64,000 bases of DNA from Sphingomonas sp. ATCC 31555 (GCF_000282895.1 NZ_ALBQ01000014.1:186001-250000), one strand, 5' to 3'. Counted from the first letter of the stretch, positions 42,052-51,276 are shown. Notes: generated from the sequence alone by a model not told the origin. Program-made: numbers and translations.

Positions 42052-44562
42052 TCAAACGTCGGGCAGCGTCTGGTCGGCGATGCCCCAGCCGCGCAGACTG
42101 CGGCCTTGCGCGCGTTCGATCAACATGTCGGCGTCGCGGATCGTGAACCGGGCAGCGCTGTCCGTCTCGCGCAGTTCGGTCCAGGTTACCGGCGTGGCGA
42201 CCGGCGCGTTTTCGCGGGCGCGGGCGACATAGGGCAGCACCGCCGTCGCGCCGCGCTGGTTGCGCAGATAGTCGATGAAGATGCGTCCCGTGCGACTGGC
42301 CTTTTTGAGGTTGGCGGTGAAGCGCTCGGGCTCGGCCTGGGCAAGGGCGCGGGCGAAGCGCTCGCAGAAGCTGCGCGCCGCGGGCCATTCCGCGTGCGGC
42401 ACCAGCGGCACCACCACGTGCACGCCTTTGCCCCCGGAGAGCATCGGCCAGCTGGTGAGACCGATCTCGGCGAGCTGCTCCTTCAGAAACTCCGCCGCTT
42501 TCTTGACCACGGCAAAGTCCAGACCCTCGTCCGGATCGAGATCGAACACCAGCCGATCGGGCTTCTCGATATCGGCGACGCGGGATCCCCAGCCGTGAAA
42601 TTCGATCGTGCCCATCTGCACGCAGGCGAGCATGCCATCGGCATCGGATACGTAGAGATAGGGTTCGGTGGAGCCGTCCTTTTCGCGGATATCGACATGG
42701 TGGACCTGCTCGCCGAAGCTGCCGGCATCGTGCTTCTGGAAGAAGCATTGTTTGGCGCGGCCCTGCGGACAGCGGACCAGGCTGATCGGGCGATCGGCCA
42801 GCCAGGGCAGCGCGATCGGCGCGACGGCGCTGTAGTAATCGGCAAGGTCGCCCTTGGTGAGCTTCGATTCGGGAAAGATCACGCGATCGCGGCTGCTGAT
42901 CTTGATCGTACTAGGCGCGGCCTCGGGCAGCGCGGCGGGTTCCTCCGCCACTACCGCCTCAGCCGGCTTGTCCTCGCGCAGACCGAGGAAGCTGGCATGG
43001 CGCACCACTTTCTCGGCGGTGAACTCGGCAAAGGCGATTTCCGCGACCAGTTCGGGTTTCACCCAACGCGCGCCGCGTGCTTCGGGGCGGGGGACCTTGG
43101 CGGCGGGGGCGTCGGCGGCAAGTTCGTCCAGGCGCTCGCGCAGGGAAAGCAGCGTCTCGGCGTTGAAGCCGGTGCCGACCTTGCCGGCATAGACCAGCCC
43201 GTCCGGCCCGTTCAGCCCGAGCAGCAATGACTTGAACCCGCGTCCCCTGGCGCTCGAAGCGCTCCAGCCGAGGATCACGAATTCCTGGCGGTGCGTGCAT
43301 TTGATCTTCAGCCACGCCTTGCTGCGCGTGCCGCGATAGGGCGCGTCGGCGCGTTTCGAGACAATCCCCTCGAACCCTTCGCGGCACATGCTTTCGAACA
43401 GCTTCTCGCCATGGCCGATCACATGTTCGGAGAAGCGCAGGCGATCGTCGACGCCGTCCATCAGCGCGCGCAGGCGTTCCTTGCGCTCGATCTGGGGGAG
43501 GGCGGTCAGGTCCTCGCCCGCGTCGGCGAGCAGATCGAAGGCGAAGCACAGCAGCCCCTCGCCGCCGGCGGAGATCGCCTCCTGCAGGGTGGAGAAGTCA
43601 GGCTTGTCGCCCTGCATCGCGACGATCTCTCCGTCGATCAGCGCGCCGGCGGGCAGGCCGGCAGCGGCTTCGGCGATGCCGGGGAACTTGGCGGTCCAGT
43701 CCAGGCCGGAGCGGGTGTAGATCTTCGGCCCGTCCGTGCCGGTGGCAATAAGCGCGCGGTAGCCGTCGTACTTGATCTCGTGGAGCCACTGGTTCCCGGT
43801 GGGGACGGTGTCGACCAGCGTGGCGAGCTGGGGAGATTGGAACGACGGGGCTTTCGATCCTTTTCCGGAGGCCCGCTTCGCTTTCGCCCCCCTCCCGCTT
43901 GCGGGAGGGGGTGATGTGGAAGAAGGGCTGCTAGGTTTCCGCCCCTCCCCCGACCCCTCTCGCACGCGGGAGGGGGGCGCAGGCTTCTTCCCCTCGGCAA
44001 TCTCCTGCATCGTGCGACCAGTGGTGACGCTGGTGAGGCCGGTTTCCACCAGCTCGTCCGTCGCCCCGGCGAACTCGTCGTTGATCTTGCGGAGCAGCCA
44101 GTTCTCGGCCTTTTCCTTGCCTCGGGGCTTGAGCCGGATCAGCAGCCATTCGCCCCGCATGCGCTCGCCGTGCAGCACGAAATGGAGATGGCCCTTCTCC
44201 AGATCCTTGGCACTCTTGCCCGGGATCGGCTCCCAGGTGCCGTTGTCCCACAGCATTACCGTGCCGCCGCCATATTGGCCCTTGGGGATAGTCCCCTCGA
44301 AATCGGCATAGGAGAGCGGATGGTCCTCGGTGCGGACCGCCAGCCGTTTCTCGTCGGGGTCCAGGCTGGGCCCGCGCGTCACCGCCCAGCTTTTGAGCAC
44401 GCCGTCCACTTCCAGCCGGAAGTCCCAGTGCAGCCGTGTCGCGTCATGCTTCTGGACGATGAAGCGATTGCCGCCTCCCTTGGCGACCTTGCCGGCGGGC
44501 TCCGCCGTCTTGGCGAAGTCGCGCTTGGCATTGTAGCGGGCGAGGCTGTCGGGCTCAGGCAC
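42052..44562 (-). CDS. ligD: non-homologous end-joining ATP-dependent DNA ligase D
   Basis: 836 residues with domain order phosphoesterase - ligase - polymerase. PE domain (1-180; FIVQKHDATRLHWDFRLEVDGVLKSWAVT), low-complexity linker (about 193-240), ligase domain from about 245 with the adenylated Lys in HEIKYDGYRALIAT and EGIVSKRADAPYRGTRSKAWLKIKC, and a C-terminal primase-polymerase domain (VDIREKDGSTEPYLYVSDADGMLACVQMGTIEFHGW, DRLVFDLDPDEG with the catalytic Asp pair). Works with Ku, whose gene lies just upstream and overlaps by 8 nt. The linker is encoded by an intergenic-type palindromic repeat (43885-43978). Confidence 0.95.
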   Translation of the reverse strand: MPEPDSLARYNAKRDFAKTAEPAGKVAKGGGNRFIVQKHDATRLHWDFRLEVDGVLKSWAVTRGPSLDPDEKRLAVRTEDHPLSYADFEGTIPKGQYGGGTVMLWDNGTWEPIPGKSAKDLEKGHLHFVLHGERMRGEWLLIRLKPRGKEKAENWLLRKINDEFAGATDELVETGLTSVTTGRTMQEIAEGKKPAPPSRVREGSGEGRKPSSPSSTSPPPASGRGAKAKRASGKGSKAPSFQSPQLATLVDTVPTGNQWLHEIKYDGYRALIATGTDGPKIYTRSGLDWTAKFPGIAEAAAGLPAGALIDGEIVAMQGDKPDFSTLQEAISAGGEGLLCFAFDLLADAGEDLTALPQIERKERLRALMDGVDDRLRFSEHVIGHGEKLFESMCREGFEGIVSKRADAPYRGTRSKAWLKIKCTHRQEFVILGWSASSARGRGFKSLLLGLNGPDGLVYAGKVGTGFNAETLLSLRERLDELAADAPAAKVPRPEARGARWVKPELVAEIAFAEFTAEKVVRHASFLGLREDKPAEAVVAEEPAALPEAAPSTIKISSRDRVIFPESKLTKGDLADYYSAVAPIALPWLADRPISLVRCPQGRAKQCFFQKHDAGSFGEQVHHVDIREKDGSTEPYLYVSDADGMLACVQMGTIEFHGWGSRVADIEKPDRLVFDLDPDEGLDFAVVKKAAEFLKEQLAEIGLTSWPMLSGGKGVHVVVPLVPHAEWPAARSFCERFARALAQAEPERFTANLKKASRTGRIFIDYLRNQRGATAVLPYVARARENAPVATPVTWTELRETDSAARFTIRDADMLIERAQGRSLRGWGIADQTLPDV
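43885..43978. repeat. palindromic intergenic-type repeat embedded in ligD
   Basis: CCCCTCCCGCTTGCGGGAGGGG-type palindrome (43888-43911) followed about 30 nt on by an inverted partner with CCCCTCCCCCGACCCCTC and CGCGGGAGGGG (43942-43976), the same organisation as the intergenic element at 14319-14417. It is translated in frame as residues about 195-227 (PPSRVREGSGEGRKP then PPPASGRGAK) of LigD. Confidence 0.8.
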
Positions 44563-45424
44563 GTTTCTTCGCCGCCGGTTTCTTGGCCGGGGCCTTTTTG
44601 GGCGCAGCCTTGGCCTTTGAGGCAGGCTTGGCGTCGCCGGGGCCTAGCGACTTCTTCAGCGCCGCCATGAGGTCCACCACGTTCGAACCCCGGCTGTCCG
44701 CCTTGTCGGGATCTTCCTCGATCACCTTGGCGCCCTTGGCCTTTTTCTTCTTCTCGATCAGGTTGCGCAGCGCGTCGACATAGCGATCGTGAAAGCCCTT
44801 GGGGTCGAACTTGCTCGCCTTCTTCTCGATCAACGTTTGCGCCAGATCGAGCAGTTCGGGATCGGGCTCGCTGTCCGCGATTTCGCGGAAATAGCCCTGC
44901 GCCTTCTGCACCTCATCGGCATAGCGCAGCGTCTCGAGGATCATGCCGCGCCCGCAGGGCTTGAGGCTGACGATATACTCGCGGCCGCGCATCGCCAGCT
45001 GGCCCAGCCCCACCTTGCGCGCCCGCCGCAGCGCCTCGCGCAGCACGATGAAGGCCTCCTCTGCCAGTTCATCCGCCGGCACGACGAAATAGGGACGCTC
45101 GTAATAGAGCACGTCGATTTCGTCGGCGTCGACGAACTGAGTCAGCTCCAGCGTTTTCTTGGATTCCAGCTTTACCGCGTCGATCTCGTCCTGTTCGAGC
45201 AGGACATATTCGCCCTTCTCGATCTCGTATCCCTTGACGATCTCGTCGGGCTCGACCGTGCCGACGCCGGGCGCGACCTTTTCGTACTTGATCCGCTGGC
45301 CGCTCGGCTCGTGAATTTGATGGAACGCGATCTGCGCGCCGGATTTGGTGGCGGTGTAGATCTCGACGGGAATCGAAACGAGGGCCAGCCGAATCTGTCC
45401 CTGCCAATAGGCGCGTGCGGCCAT
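44555..45424 (-). CDS. ku: non-homologous end-joining protein Ku
   Basis: 289 residues. Prokaryotic Ku core: ARAYWQGQIRLALVSIPVEIYTATKSG, IAFHQIHEPSGQRIKYEKVAPG, VEPDEIVKGYEIEKGEYVLLEQDEID and YERPYFVVPADELAEEAFIVLREALR, with a Lys/Ala/Pro-rich C-terminal tail (from about 255) that can bind DNA and recruit LigD. The ATG at 45424 follows GGAGA; a frame to 45490 is spurious. Divergent from pdxH. Confidence 0.95.
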   Translation of the reverse strand: MAARAYWQGQIRLALVSIPVEIYTATKSGAQIAFHQIHEPSGQRIKYEKVAPGVGTVEPDEIVKGYEIEKGEYVLLEQDEIDAVKLESKKTLELTQFVDADEIDVLYYERPYFVVPADELAEEAFIVLREALRRARKVGLGQLAMRGREYIVSLKPCGRGMILETLRYADEVQKAQGYFREIADSEPDPELLDLAQTLIEKKASKFDPKGFHDRYVDALRNLIEKKKKAKGAKVIEEDPDKADSRGSNVVDLMAALKKSLGPGDAKPASKAKAAPKKAPAKKPAAKKRA

Positions 45425-45521
45425 GCGGAAGTCTCCTCGTTGCAGGCCCGATTCAATTCCCCAAAGGTCACAGTGTTCCGCCCATCGCAACGGCGGCGTT
45501 TAGGCTGTAGAGGCAGACCGT

Positions 45522-46100
45522 ATGAGCACCGACCCTTTCGCGCTTTTCCACGACTGGTACACCGAAGCGCGCACCACCGAATTGAACGATTCCAACGCGA
45601 TGGCGCTGGCGACCGCCGATGCGCAGGGCCGCCCCTCGGTGCGGATGGTGCTGCTGAAAGGCTATGACGAACGCGGCTTCGTCTTCTACACCAACCGGGA
45701 GAGCAGGAAGGCCGGCGACCTGGCCGCCAACCCTTATGTTGCGCTGCTGTTCCACTGGAAGTCGCTGCGCCGCCAGATCCGGATCGAAGGCGCGATCGAT
45801 CTCGCCAGCGACGCGGAATCGGACGCCTATTTCGCCAGTCGCAGCCGCGATTCGCAGCTCGGCGCCTGGGCCTCGGACCAGTCGCGCCCGCTTGATGCCC
45901 GCGCGACGTTCGAGGCGCGCTTCGAGGAAGTACGCGCCCGCTTCGAAGGCGGTGCGGTGCCGCGCCCGCCGCATTGGGGCGGCTATCGCGTGACGCCGGA
46001 GCGGATCGAGTTCTGGCTCGATCGCGAACACCGTTTGCACGAGCGCCGCGTCTTCACCCGCGCCGGCGACGGTTGGAGCGAAGGCATGTTGTTCCCATGA
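45522..46100 (+). CDS. pdxH: pyridoxamine 5'-phosphate oxidase
   Basis: 192 residues. FMN enzyme that oxidises pyridoxine/pyridoxamine 5'-phosphate to pyridoxal 5'-phosphate. Motifs: [68 protein letters not shown], then [19 protein letters not shown] and the C-terminal [31 protein letters not shown] with the substrate-binding Arg/His. Coupled by ATGA to the cation transporter gene. Confidence 0.96.
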   Translation: MSTDPFALFHDWYTEARTTELNDSNAMALATADAQGRPSVRMVLLKGYDERGFVFYTNRESRKAGDLAANPYVALLFHWKSLRRQIRIEGAIDLASDAESDAYFASRSRDSQLGAWASDQSRPLDARATFEARFEEVRARFEGGAVPRPPHWGGYRVTPERIEFWLDREHRLHERRVFTRAGDGWSEGMLFP

Positions 46101-47029
46101 GCAACCTCGCCCGCCGGGCCGCGCTGGCCAGCGTCGCCAGCGCCGTGTTGCTGGGGGCGCTCAAATCCTATGCGGCGGTGAAGACAGGATCGGTGGCGGT
46201 GCTGGCCAGCCTGGCCGATTCGGGGCTCGACCTGATCGCTTCGCTGGTCACGCTGGGCGGCGTGCACTGGGCCGCGCAGCCGGCGGACGAGAAGCACCGT
46301 TTCGGCCATGGCAAGGCGGAGGCGCTGGCGGCGCTGTTCCAGGTGGCGATCATCGCGATTTCCGGCTTCGCCATTCTGCTACGCGCGGTGCAGCGGCTGC
46401 TGCAGAACCAGGCGAGCGCCGCACCCGAGGCGGGCATCGTCGTGTCGGTGATTGCGATGGTGGTGACGCTGGCGCTCACCCAATATCAGCGTTCGGTCGT
46501 GCGCCGCACCGGATCGATCGCGATCACGACGGACAGTATTCACTATAGTTCGGATCTGTTCCTCAACGCCGCCGTCATCGCCGCTCTGGTGCTGGAAAGC
46601 TATGTCGGCATCGCCGGCGCCGACCCGATCTTCGGCATCGCCATCGCGCTGTGGCTGCTATGGGGCGCCTGGCGCGCTTCCGTCGCGGCGATCGATCAAC
46701 TGATGGATCGCGAATGGCCGGAGGAGAAGCGCCGCCGCTTCGTCGAGATCGCCGCCACCTATCCCGAACTCAACAGCCTGCACGATCTGCGCACCCGTAC
46801 CAGCGGCAATCGCGACTTCGTGCAGTTCCATGTCAGTATGCGCCCGACGATGACGATCGCCGCGGCGCATGACGTGGTCGAGCGGCTGGAAGCGGCGCTG
46901 GCGGAGGCGTTTCCGGATACCGAGATCCTGATCCATGTCGATCCGGACGGCCATGTCGACGAGCCTGGCAATGCGATGGTGGAGGCCAATCTGCTGGATG
47001 ACGGCGACGTTACGAGCGGCGGACGGTAA
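46097..47029 (+). CDS. cation diffusion facilitator (FieF/YiiP-like) metal exporter
   Basis: 310 residues, six membrane helices plus a cytoplasmic C-terminal domain. The metal-site motifs are [12 protein letters not shown] (helix 2, with Asp pair), [17 protein letters not shown] (loop) and [15 protein letters not shown] (helix 5, HxxxD). The C-terminus ([41 protein letters not shown], then [10 protein letters not shown]) is the dimerising metal sensor. It exports Zn/Fe/Mn-type divalent cations in exchange for protons; the exact ion is not clear. Confidence 0.92.
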   Translation: MSNLARRAALASVASAVLLGALKSYAAVKTGSVAVLASLADSGLDLIASLVTLGGVHWAAQPADEKHRFGHGKAEALAALFQVAIIAISGFAILLRAVQRLLQNQASAAPEAGIVVSVIAMVVTLALTQYQRSVVRRTGSIAITTDSIHYSSDLFLNAAVIAALVLESYVGIAGADPIFGIAIALWLLWGAWRASVAAIDQLMDREWPEEKRRRFVEIAATYPELNSLHDLRTRTSGNRDFVQFHVSMRPTMTIAAAHDVVERLEAALAEAFPDTEILIHVDPDGHVDEPGNAMVEANLLDDGDVTSGGR

Positions 47030-47084
47030 CAGCCGGGCCGGAGGCTCCCTATCTGGGCGGGCCCACCCGCCAGGAGACGCCCCG

Positions 47085-48260
47085 ATGCATGCACCGCCCG
47101 TCCCCGCCACGCTTGGCCGCGGCCTTACCTTCGCCATGGCGGCGGCGGCGGGGATCGCGGTGGCGAACATCTATTACAACCAGCCGCTGCTCGGGATTAT
47201 CGAACGCGACCTGCCCGGCCAACCGGCGGGGCTGGTGCCGACGGCAACCCAGCTCGGCTATGCGGCGGGGCTGTTCCTGCTGGTGCCGCTGGCCGACCTG
47301 CACGAGCGCAAGCAACTGATCGTGCTGCAATTACTGGTGCTCGCCGCAGCGCTGGTGGGCGCCGCGACCGCACCGAATGCATGGATGCTGATCGCGGCTT
47401 CGCTGCTCGTCGGTGCGGCGGCGAGCGTGGCGCAGCAGATTGTGCCGTTCGCCGCGCACCTCGCCGATCCGGCCCGGCGCGGGCAGACAGTGGGTATGGT
47501 GATGGCGGGGCTGCTCTGCGGCATCCTGCTCAGCCGCACGCTTTCCGGTTTCGTGGGCACGCATGCGGGCTGGCGCGAGATGTTCTGGCTGGGCGTGCCG
47601 CTGGCGCTCGGCACCGCCGCGGTGATGGCGTGGCGGTTGCCGCGCAGCCATCCCGACAGCGGGCTCGGCTATGGCGGGTTGCTGCGTTCGCTGGCCCAGC
47701 TCTGGGTGGCGTTTCCGCCGCTGCGGCTGGCGGCAATCACCCAAGCGCTGTTATTTGCGGGATTCACGGCCTTCTGGACCATCCTCGCGCTGTACCTGCA
47801 ATCGCCGCGCTTCGGCTTGGGGGCGGATATCGCCGGCCTGTTCGGCGTGGTTGGCGCCGCCGGCATCCTGGGCGCGCCGCTGGCGGGCCGCATCGCCGAT
47901 CGCACCGGACCGCACCTGGTGGTGTTGGTGGGTGCGCTGCTGGCGGTGGCGAGCTGGGCGATCTTCGGTCTGTGGGCCAGCATCGTCGCGCTGGTGATCG
48001 GGGTCGTGCTGCTCGATTTTGCGGTGCAGAGCGCGCTGGTTGCCAACCAGCATATCGTGTTCGCACTGCGGCCGGAGGCGCGGGCGCGGCTCAATACCGT
48101 GCTGATGGGATCGATGTTCCTAGGCGGCGCCGGTGGGTCGGCCACGGCGACCCTGGCCTGGCAGGGCGGCGGGTGGAGCGGCGTGGCGCTGCTGGGCGGC
48201 GGGCTGTCGCTGGTTGCCGCGGGGCTGCAGCTAGCGAACCGACGAAGTAACCGAAGTTAA
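47085..48260 (+). CDS. MFS transporter
   Basis: 391 residues, 12 membrane helices. Begins GLTFAMAAAAGIAVANIYYNQPLLGIIERDL, typical of the YgaY/NepI-like drug or sugar efflux group, with LFLLVPLADLHERKQLIV as the conserved loop 2-3 motif A. Substrate cannot be read from sequence. AGGAG ribosome site before the ATG at 47085. Possibly separate from the upstream pdxH operon (55-nt gap). Confidence 0.88.
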   Translation: MHAPPVPATLGRGLTFAMAAAAGIAVANIYYNQPLLGIIERDLPGQPAGLVPTATQLGYAAGLFLLVPLADLHERKQLIVLQLLVLAAALVGAATAPNAWMLIAASLLVGAAASVAQQIVPFAAHLADPARRGQTVGMVMAGLLCGILLSRTLSGFVGTHAGWREMFWLGVPLALGTAAVMAWRLPRSHPDSGLGYGGLLRSLAQLWVAFPPLRLAAITQALLFAGFTAFWTILALYLQSPRFGLGADIAGLFGVVGAAGILGAPLAGRIADRTGPHLVVLVGALLAVASWAIFGLWASIVALVIGVVLLDFAVQSALVANQHIVFALRPEARARLNTVLMGSMFLGGAGGSATATLAWQGGGWSGVALLGGGLSLVAAGLQLANRRSNRS

Positions 48261-48271
48261 AGCGAAAAACG

Positions 48272-48296
48272 GGAACGGCGGGGCCTGCATGTCGTT
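48272..48296 (+). promoter_or_regulatory. EcfG (general stress response) promoter
   Basis: GGAAC, 16 nt, CGTT: a full match to the alphaproteobacterial EcfG consensus, 24 nt before the ATG of the small repeat protein. It would place that gene and the isochorismatase-like gene in the general stress regulon. Confidence 0.75.
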
Positions 48297-48320
48297 GGTT
48301 CTCCCATCAGGAGAAGCGCC

Positions 48321-48506
48321 ATGCCCGATCCGGACACGCATACCCACTCCCAGCCTCGCCCCAATGTCTCGACCGAACCCGGCGAAAAAGGCGATGCCGG
48401 CGGCACCAGCACCCAGCCGCGGCCGAACCTTTCCACCGAGCATCAGCAGGAAGGCGATGCCCGCCATCCGAGCGACACGCTCGATCGCGGCCAATCGGCG
48501 CGCTGA
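48321..48506 (+). CDS. small hydrophilic protein with internal repeat
   Basis: 61 residues containing two copies of QPRPN(V/L)STE followed by ...GDA, so a roughly 25-residue tandem repeat; no hydrophobic segment and no cysteine. AGGAGAAG ribosome site and an EcfG-type promoter upstream. Likely an intrinsically disordered stress protein; function unknown. Confidence 0.7.
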   Translation: MPDPDTHTHSQPRPNVSTEPGEKGDAGGTSTQPRPNLSTEHQQEGDARHPSDTLDRGQSAR

Positions 48507-48514
48507 GCCCGGCG

Positions 48515-49135
48515 ATGGACAGCGTCGAAACGGCTGCCACAGCACCGGCGCGCGATCGGCCCGGCAGTGCCGCGGCGCTGTTGATCATCGACATGATCAA
48601 CACCTTCGACTTCGAAGGCGGCGATGCACTCCGGGCGCGGGCGGCGACCATCGCCGGTCCGATCCGCCGACTTCGCGATGCGTTCGACGCGGCCGAATTG
48701 CCCACCGTCTATGTCAACGACAACTTTGGCGAATGGCATTCCGAAAAGTCGCGGCTGATCGAGCAGGCCATGGCCGATGCGCCGGAGGCGATTGCACGCC
48801 TAACGCCGCGCGACTGCGATTACTTCGTTCTGAAGCCGCAGTTTTCCGGCTTCTACGCGACCAACCTGCCGGTGCTGCTGCCCAAGCTGGGCGTCCGCCG
48901 GCTGGTGCTTACCGGTGTGTCGACCGACATCTGTGTGCTGTTCACCGCAGGGGACGCGCATATGCGCGACTATGCGCTGTGGGTGCCGGAAGATGCGGTG
49001 GCGAGCCAGGATGCCGATCGCGGCCGATGGGCGCTCGAGAGCATCGCCCAGAGCATGAGCGCCGACATCGCCGCGACGAGCGACCGGGATCCTGCCGAAT
49101 GGATCGCCGAGAGCGCGCACGACCTGCCGGGATAA
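48515..49135 (+). CDS. isochorismatase-family cysteine hydrolase
   Basis: 206 residues: AALLIIDMINTFDFEGGD (catalytic Asp), HSEKSRLIEQ, DYFVLKPQFSGFYATNLPVLL (catalytic Lys) and RLVLTGVSTDICVLFTAGDAHM (nucleophile Cys, with cis-peptide before it). Family members hydrolyse amides, ureas or isochorismate-like ethers; substrate unknown. It starts 8 nt after the small stress protein, probably under the same EcfG promoter. Confidence 0.9.
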   Translation: MDSVETAATAPARDRPGSAAALLIIDMINTFDFEGGDALRARAATIAGPIRRLRDAFDAAELPTVYVNDNFGEWHSEKSRLIEQAMADAPEAIARLTPRDCDYFVLKPQFSGFYATNLPVLLPKLGVRRLVLTGVSTDICVLFTAGDAHMRDYALWVPEDAVASQDADRGRWALESIAQSMSADIAATSDRDPAEWIAESAHDLPG

Positions 49136-49228
49136 CCGGCGCGGCGGCGCCAGAGGATGCTCGACGTGCGGCAGCGGAAGACGTGCGCTTGCTCTGGTTA
49201 GAGAGTTGATAACACAAGTGAAAGTTTC

Positions 49229-49254
49229 GGAACGTCGTTGCCCGCCGGGCGGTT
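49229..49254 (+). promoter_or_regulatory. possible EcfG promoter
   Basis: GGAAC, 17 nt, GGTT; one mismatch in the -10 (consensus CGTT). It lies 67 nt upstream of the membrane-protein ATG at 49321. Confidence 0.4.
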
Positions 49255-49320
49255 GACCCCTAGCCGTCCGGCGTTTCGCGTGCCGGGCGCATCGATCCTC
49301 CAAGCGCAAGGAACGGGCCA

Positions 49321-49815
49321 ATGGACTATCGCAAAATCGGATTTGGGCTGGGCGTGTTTTCGATCGGGCTCGGCATTGCCGAACTCGCTGCGTCGAAGCG
49401 CATCGCGCGCGGCCTCTCGGCCGGCGACCAGGATGGGTTGGTGCGTGCGTTCGGCGCGCGCGAACTGCTGGCGGGCGCCGCGCTGCTCGCGGGGCCGGCG
49501 CATGGCGCGCGGGTGTGGAACCGGGTGGCCGGCGATGCAATGGACATCGCCGCGCTGGGCTTAGCCGCACGCCGATCGCCGCAGAACAGGGCGGTTTGGG
49601 GCGCGCTCGCCTTCGTCGCCGCCGCCACCGCGATCGATATCGTAACCGCAATCGGGCTGGATCGCACCACCGGCAAAACGCTGCCAACGGGGCAGGAGGA
49701 AACCGAAGAGAAGGAGCGCATGCCCGCTGCCGACACGCCGCAGACCGTGGAAGGCAAGGCAACGTCGATCGAGCCGGCCACCATGCCGCAGGCGCTGGCG
49801 CCGGCAGTGGGCTGA
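49321..49815 (+). CDS. uncharacterised membrane protein
   Basis: 164 residues with three to four membrane segments: KIGFGLGVFSIGLGIAELAA, AFGARELLAGAALLAGP, DAMDIAALGLAA and AVWGALAFVAAATAIDIVTAIGL, then an acidic, disordered C-terminal tail (ETEEKERMPAADTP...). The GAREL..G pattern recurs in small membrane proteins and in anchors of cyclase-like proteins, but I assign no function. Located in the stress block with EcfG-type promoters. Confidence 0.75.
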   Translation: MDYRKIGFGLGVFSIGLGIAELAASKRIARGLSAGDQDGLVRAFGARELLAGAALLAGPAHGARVWNRVAGDAMDIAALGLAARRSPQNRAVWGALAFVAAATAIDIVTAIGLDRTTGKTLPTGQEETEEKERMPAADTPQTVEGKATSIEPATMPQALAPAVG

Positions 49816-49822
49816 TCGCCCG

Positions 49823-49859
49823 ACCTTCTCCCTTTCCGCAAGCGGGAGGGGAGAAGGTG
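49823..49859. terminator. bidirectional palindromic terminator-like repeat
   Basis: ACCTTCTCCC and GGGAGAAGGT-type arms with a CCGCAAGCGG centre lie between two convergent genes. Same GC-rich repeat family as 14319-14417; here it may serve as a two-way transcript end. Confidence 0.5.
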
Positions 49860-49862
49860 CGG

Positions 49863-50108
49863 CTATTCCTCGCCTTTCGTTGTGGCGTTGGGGTTGCTGC
49901 CGCCTTCGTAGTTGATGTGGCTCTGGCCGCCATGGCCCATGAAGTCGCCGGGCCCCTCCTTCCGCTTCTTGTCCGGATAGGGGTTGGGATAGGCGCCGCC
50001 TTCGCTCTCGCCCAGTTCGCGCCCGTGCGTCTCGGTGTCGGAAACGCCGTCTGGAGCGCCCTTGTGTGTGCCGCCGCCTGCGGCCTGCATCGGCTGTTTG
50101 TCGCTCAT
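49863..50108 (-). CDS. small glycine-rich hydrophilic stress protein
   Basis: 81 residues from the ATG at 50108 (GGAG 8 nt upstream). Composition Gly, Asn, Pro, Lys, Glu; segments HGRELGESEGGAYPNPYPDKKRKEGPGDFMGHGGQSH. No cysteine and no hydrophobic core, so probably intrinsically disordered. A perfect EcfG promoter lies upstream. Function unknown. Confidence 0.75.
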   Translation of the reverse strand: MSDKQPMQAAGGGTHKGAPDGVSDTETHGRELGESEGGAYPNPYPDKKRKEGPGDFMGHGGQSHINYEGGSNPNATTKGEE

Positions 50109-50145
50109 CTGCCAAGCTCCTGATCTATAACTCTTCTGCGCGTTC

Positions 50146-50171
50146 AACGAAGCGGCACTCGGCGCCGTTCC
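50146..50171 (-). promoter_or_regulatory. EcfG (general stress response) promoter
   Basis: On the minus strand GGAAC, 17 nt, CGTT, a full match to the EcfG consensus, 37 nt upstream of the small glycine-rich protein. Confidence 0.75.
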
Positions 50172-50364
50172 CCTGATCGGTTTCGTCGCTCAGTGCCGCC
50201 AAAGCAGCTTTGTTGAAGAAGCCGGAACAAGCCGCCTGCGGAGCCGCGCTCGGCAACAATTATCACTCAGGTTAATTGCAAAAGATCGATCAATGCGAGG
50301 TAGTTGAAACTACGGGCAAATCCAGCCGCTCTTGTCGGGGACGCAACTGACAAGGAGAGACGGC

Positions 50365-51270
50365 ATGTTCATGCATAACAAGCGCCTGCAATATACAGTG
50401 CGGGTGGCCGAACCGAACCCGGTACTCGCTTCGCTGATGCTCGAACAATTTGGCGGGCCGGACGGCGAATTGGCGGCAGCGATGCGCTATTTCACGCAAG
50501 GCCTGGCCGAGGATGATCCCGGTCGCAAGGACATGCTGCTCGACATCGCCACCGAGGAGTTGAGCCATCTGGAAGTGATCGGCTCGATCGTCGCTATGCT
50601 CAACAAGGGCGTGAAGGCGCATGTCAGCGAAGGCGACATGGAAGAAGCCGAGCTGTACATGTCGCTGACCCAGGGCGGCAACAGCCATACCCAGGCGATC
50701 CTCTATGGCGGCGGGCCTGCGCTCACCAACTCGTCGGGCGTGCCATGGACGGCCGCCTATGTCGACAGCCGGGGAGACCCGACCTGCGATCTGCGCTCGA
50801 ACATCGCCGCGGAGAGCCGCGCCAAGATCGTCTATGAGCGGTTGATCAACCTTACCGACGACACCGGCATTCAGGATGCGCTGAAGTTCCTGATGACGCG
50901 CGAGGTTTCGCACCAGAAGTCGTTCGAGAAGGCGCTGTATGCGATCGAGGACAATTTCCCGCCGGGCAAGCTGCCGGGCGTGCCGGAATATTCGAGCATG
51001 TACGTCAACACCTCGCAGGGCGAAGGCGATATGCGCGGGCCTTGGAACGACGGGCCGGAATGGGACCGTGTCGACGATCTGCAGCAGACGCTGCCCGCCG
51101 ATGATGGCGACGGGATGCCGACGGTAGCGCTCGGCTCCGCCGACAAGGCGGCGTTGACTCAGCTTGCGGAGCGAACCAAATCTGATCCCAGCACCAACCC
51201 CACCACCGGTGCCGATCTCGCGGCCGGCCCGGGCGCGGGGCGCACCAAGTCGGACGTCGAGAACGTCTGA
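50365..51270 (+). CDS. manganese-containing catalase
   Basis: 301 residues, ferritin-like four-helix bundle with a di-manganese site: Glu in LASLMLEQFGGPDGELAAAMRYF, Glu/His in LLDIATEELSHLEVIGSIVAML, and Glu/His in KFLMTREVSHQKSFEKAL. Converts hydrogen peroxide to water and oxygen. C-terminal tail is Thr/Ser/Gly-rich. ATG at 50365 follows AAGGAGAG. The ZIP transporter downstream may provide metal. No clear EcfG motif found in the 256-nt upstream gap. Confidence 0.95.
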   Translation: MFMHNKRLQYTVRVAEPNPVLASLMLEQFGGPDGELAAAMRYFTQGLAEDDPGRKDMLLDIATEELSHLEVIGSIVAMLNKGVKAHVSEGDMEEAELYMSLTQGGNSHTQAILYGGGPALTNSSGVPWTAAYVDSRGDPTCDLRSNIAAESRAKIVYERLINLTDDTGIQDALKFLMTREVSHQKSFEKALYAIEDNFPPGKLPGVPEYSSMYVNTSQGEGDMRGPWNDGPEWDRVDDLQQTLPADDGDGMPTVALGSADKAALTQLAERTKSDPSTNPTTGADLAAGPGAGRTKSDVENV

Positions 51271-51276
51271 TCCATT

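Noticed and set aside
50172..50364. EcfG promoter for the Mn catalase
   Set aside because: A GGAAC occurs in the gap, but no CGTT-like -10 lies 16-17 nt downstream of it.
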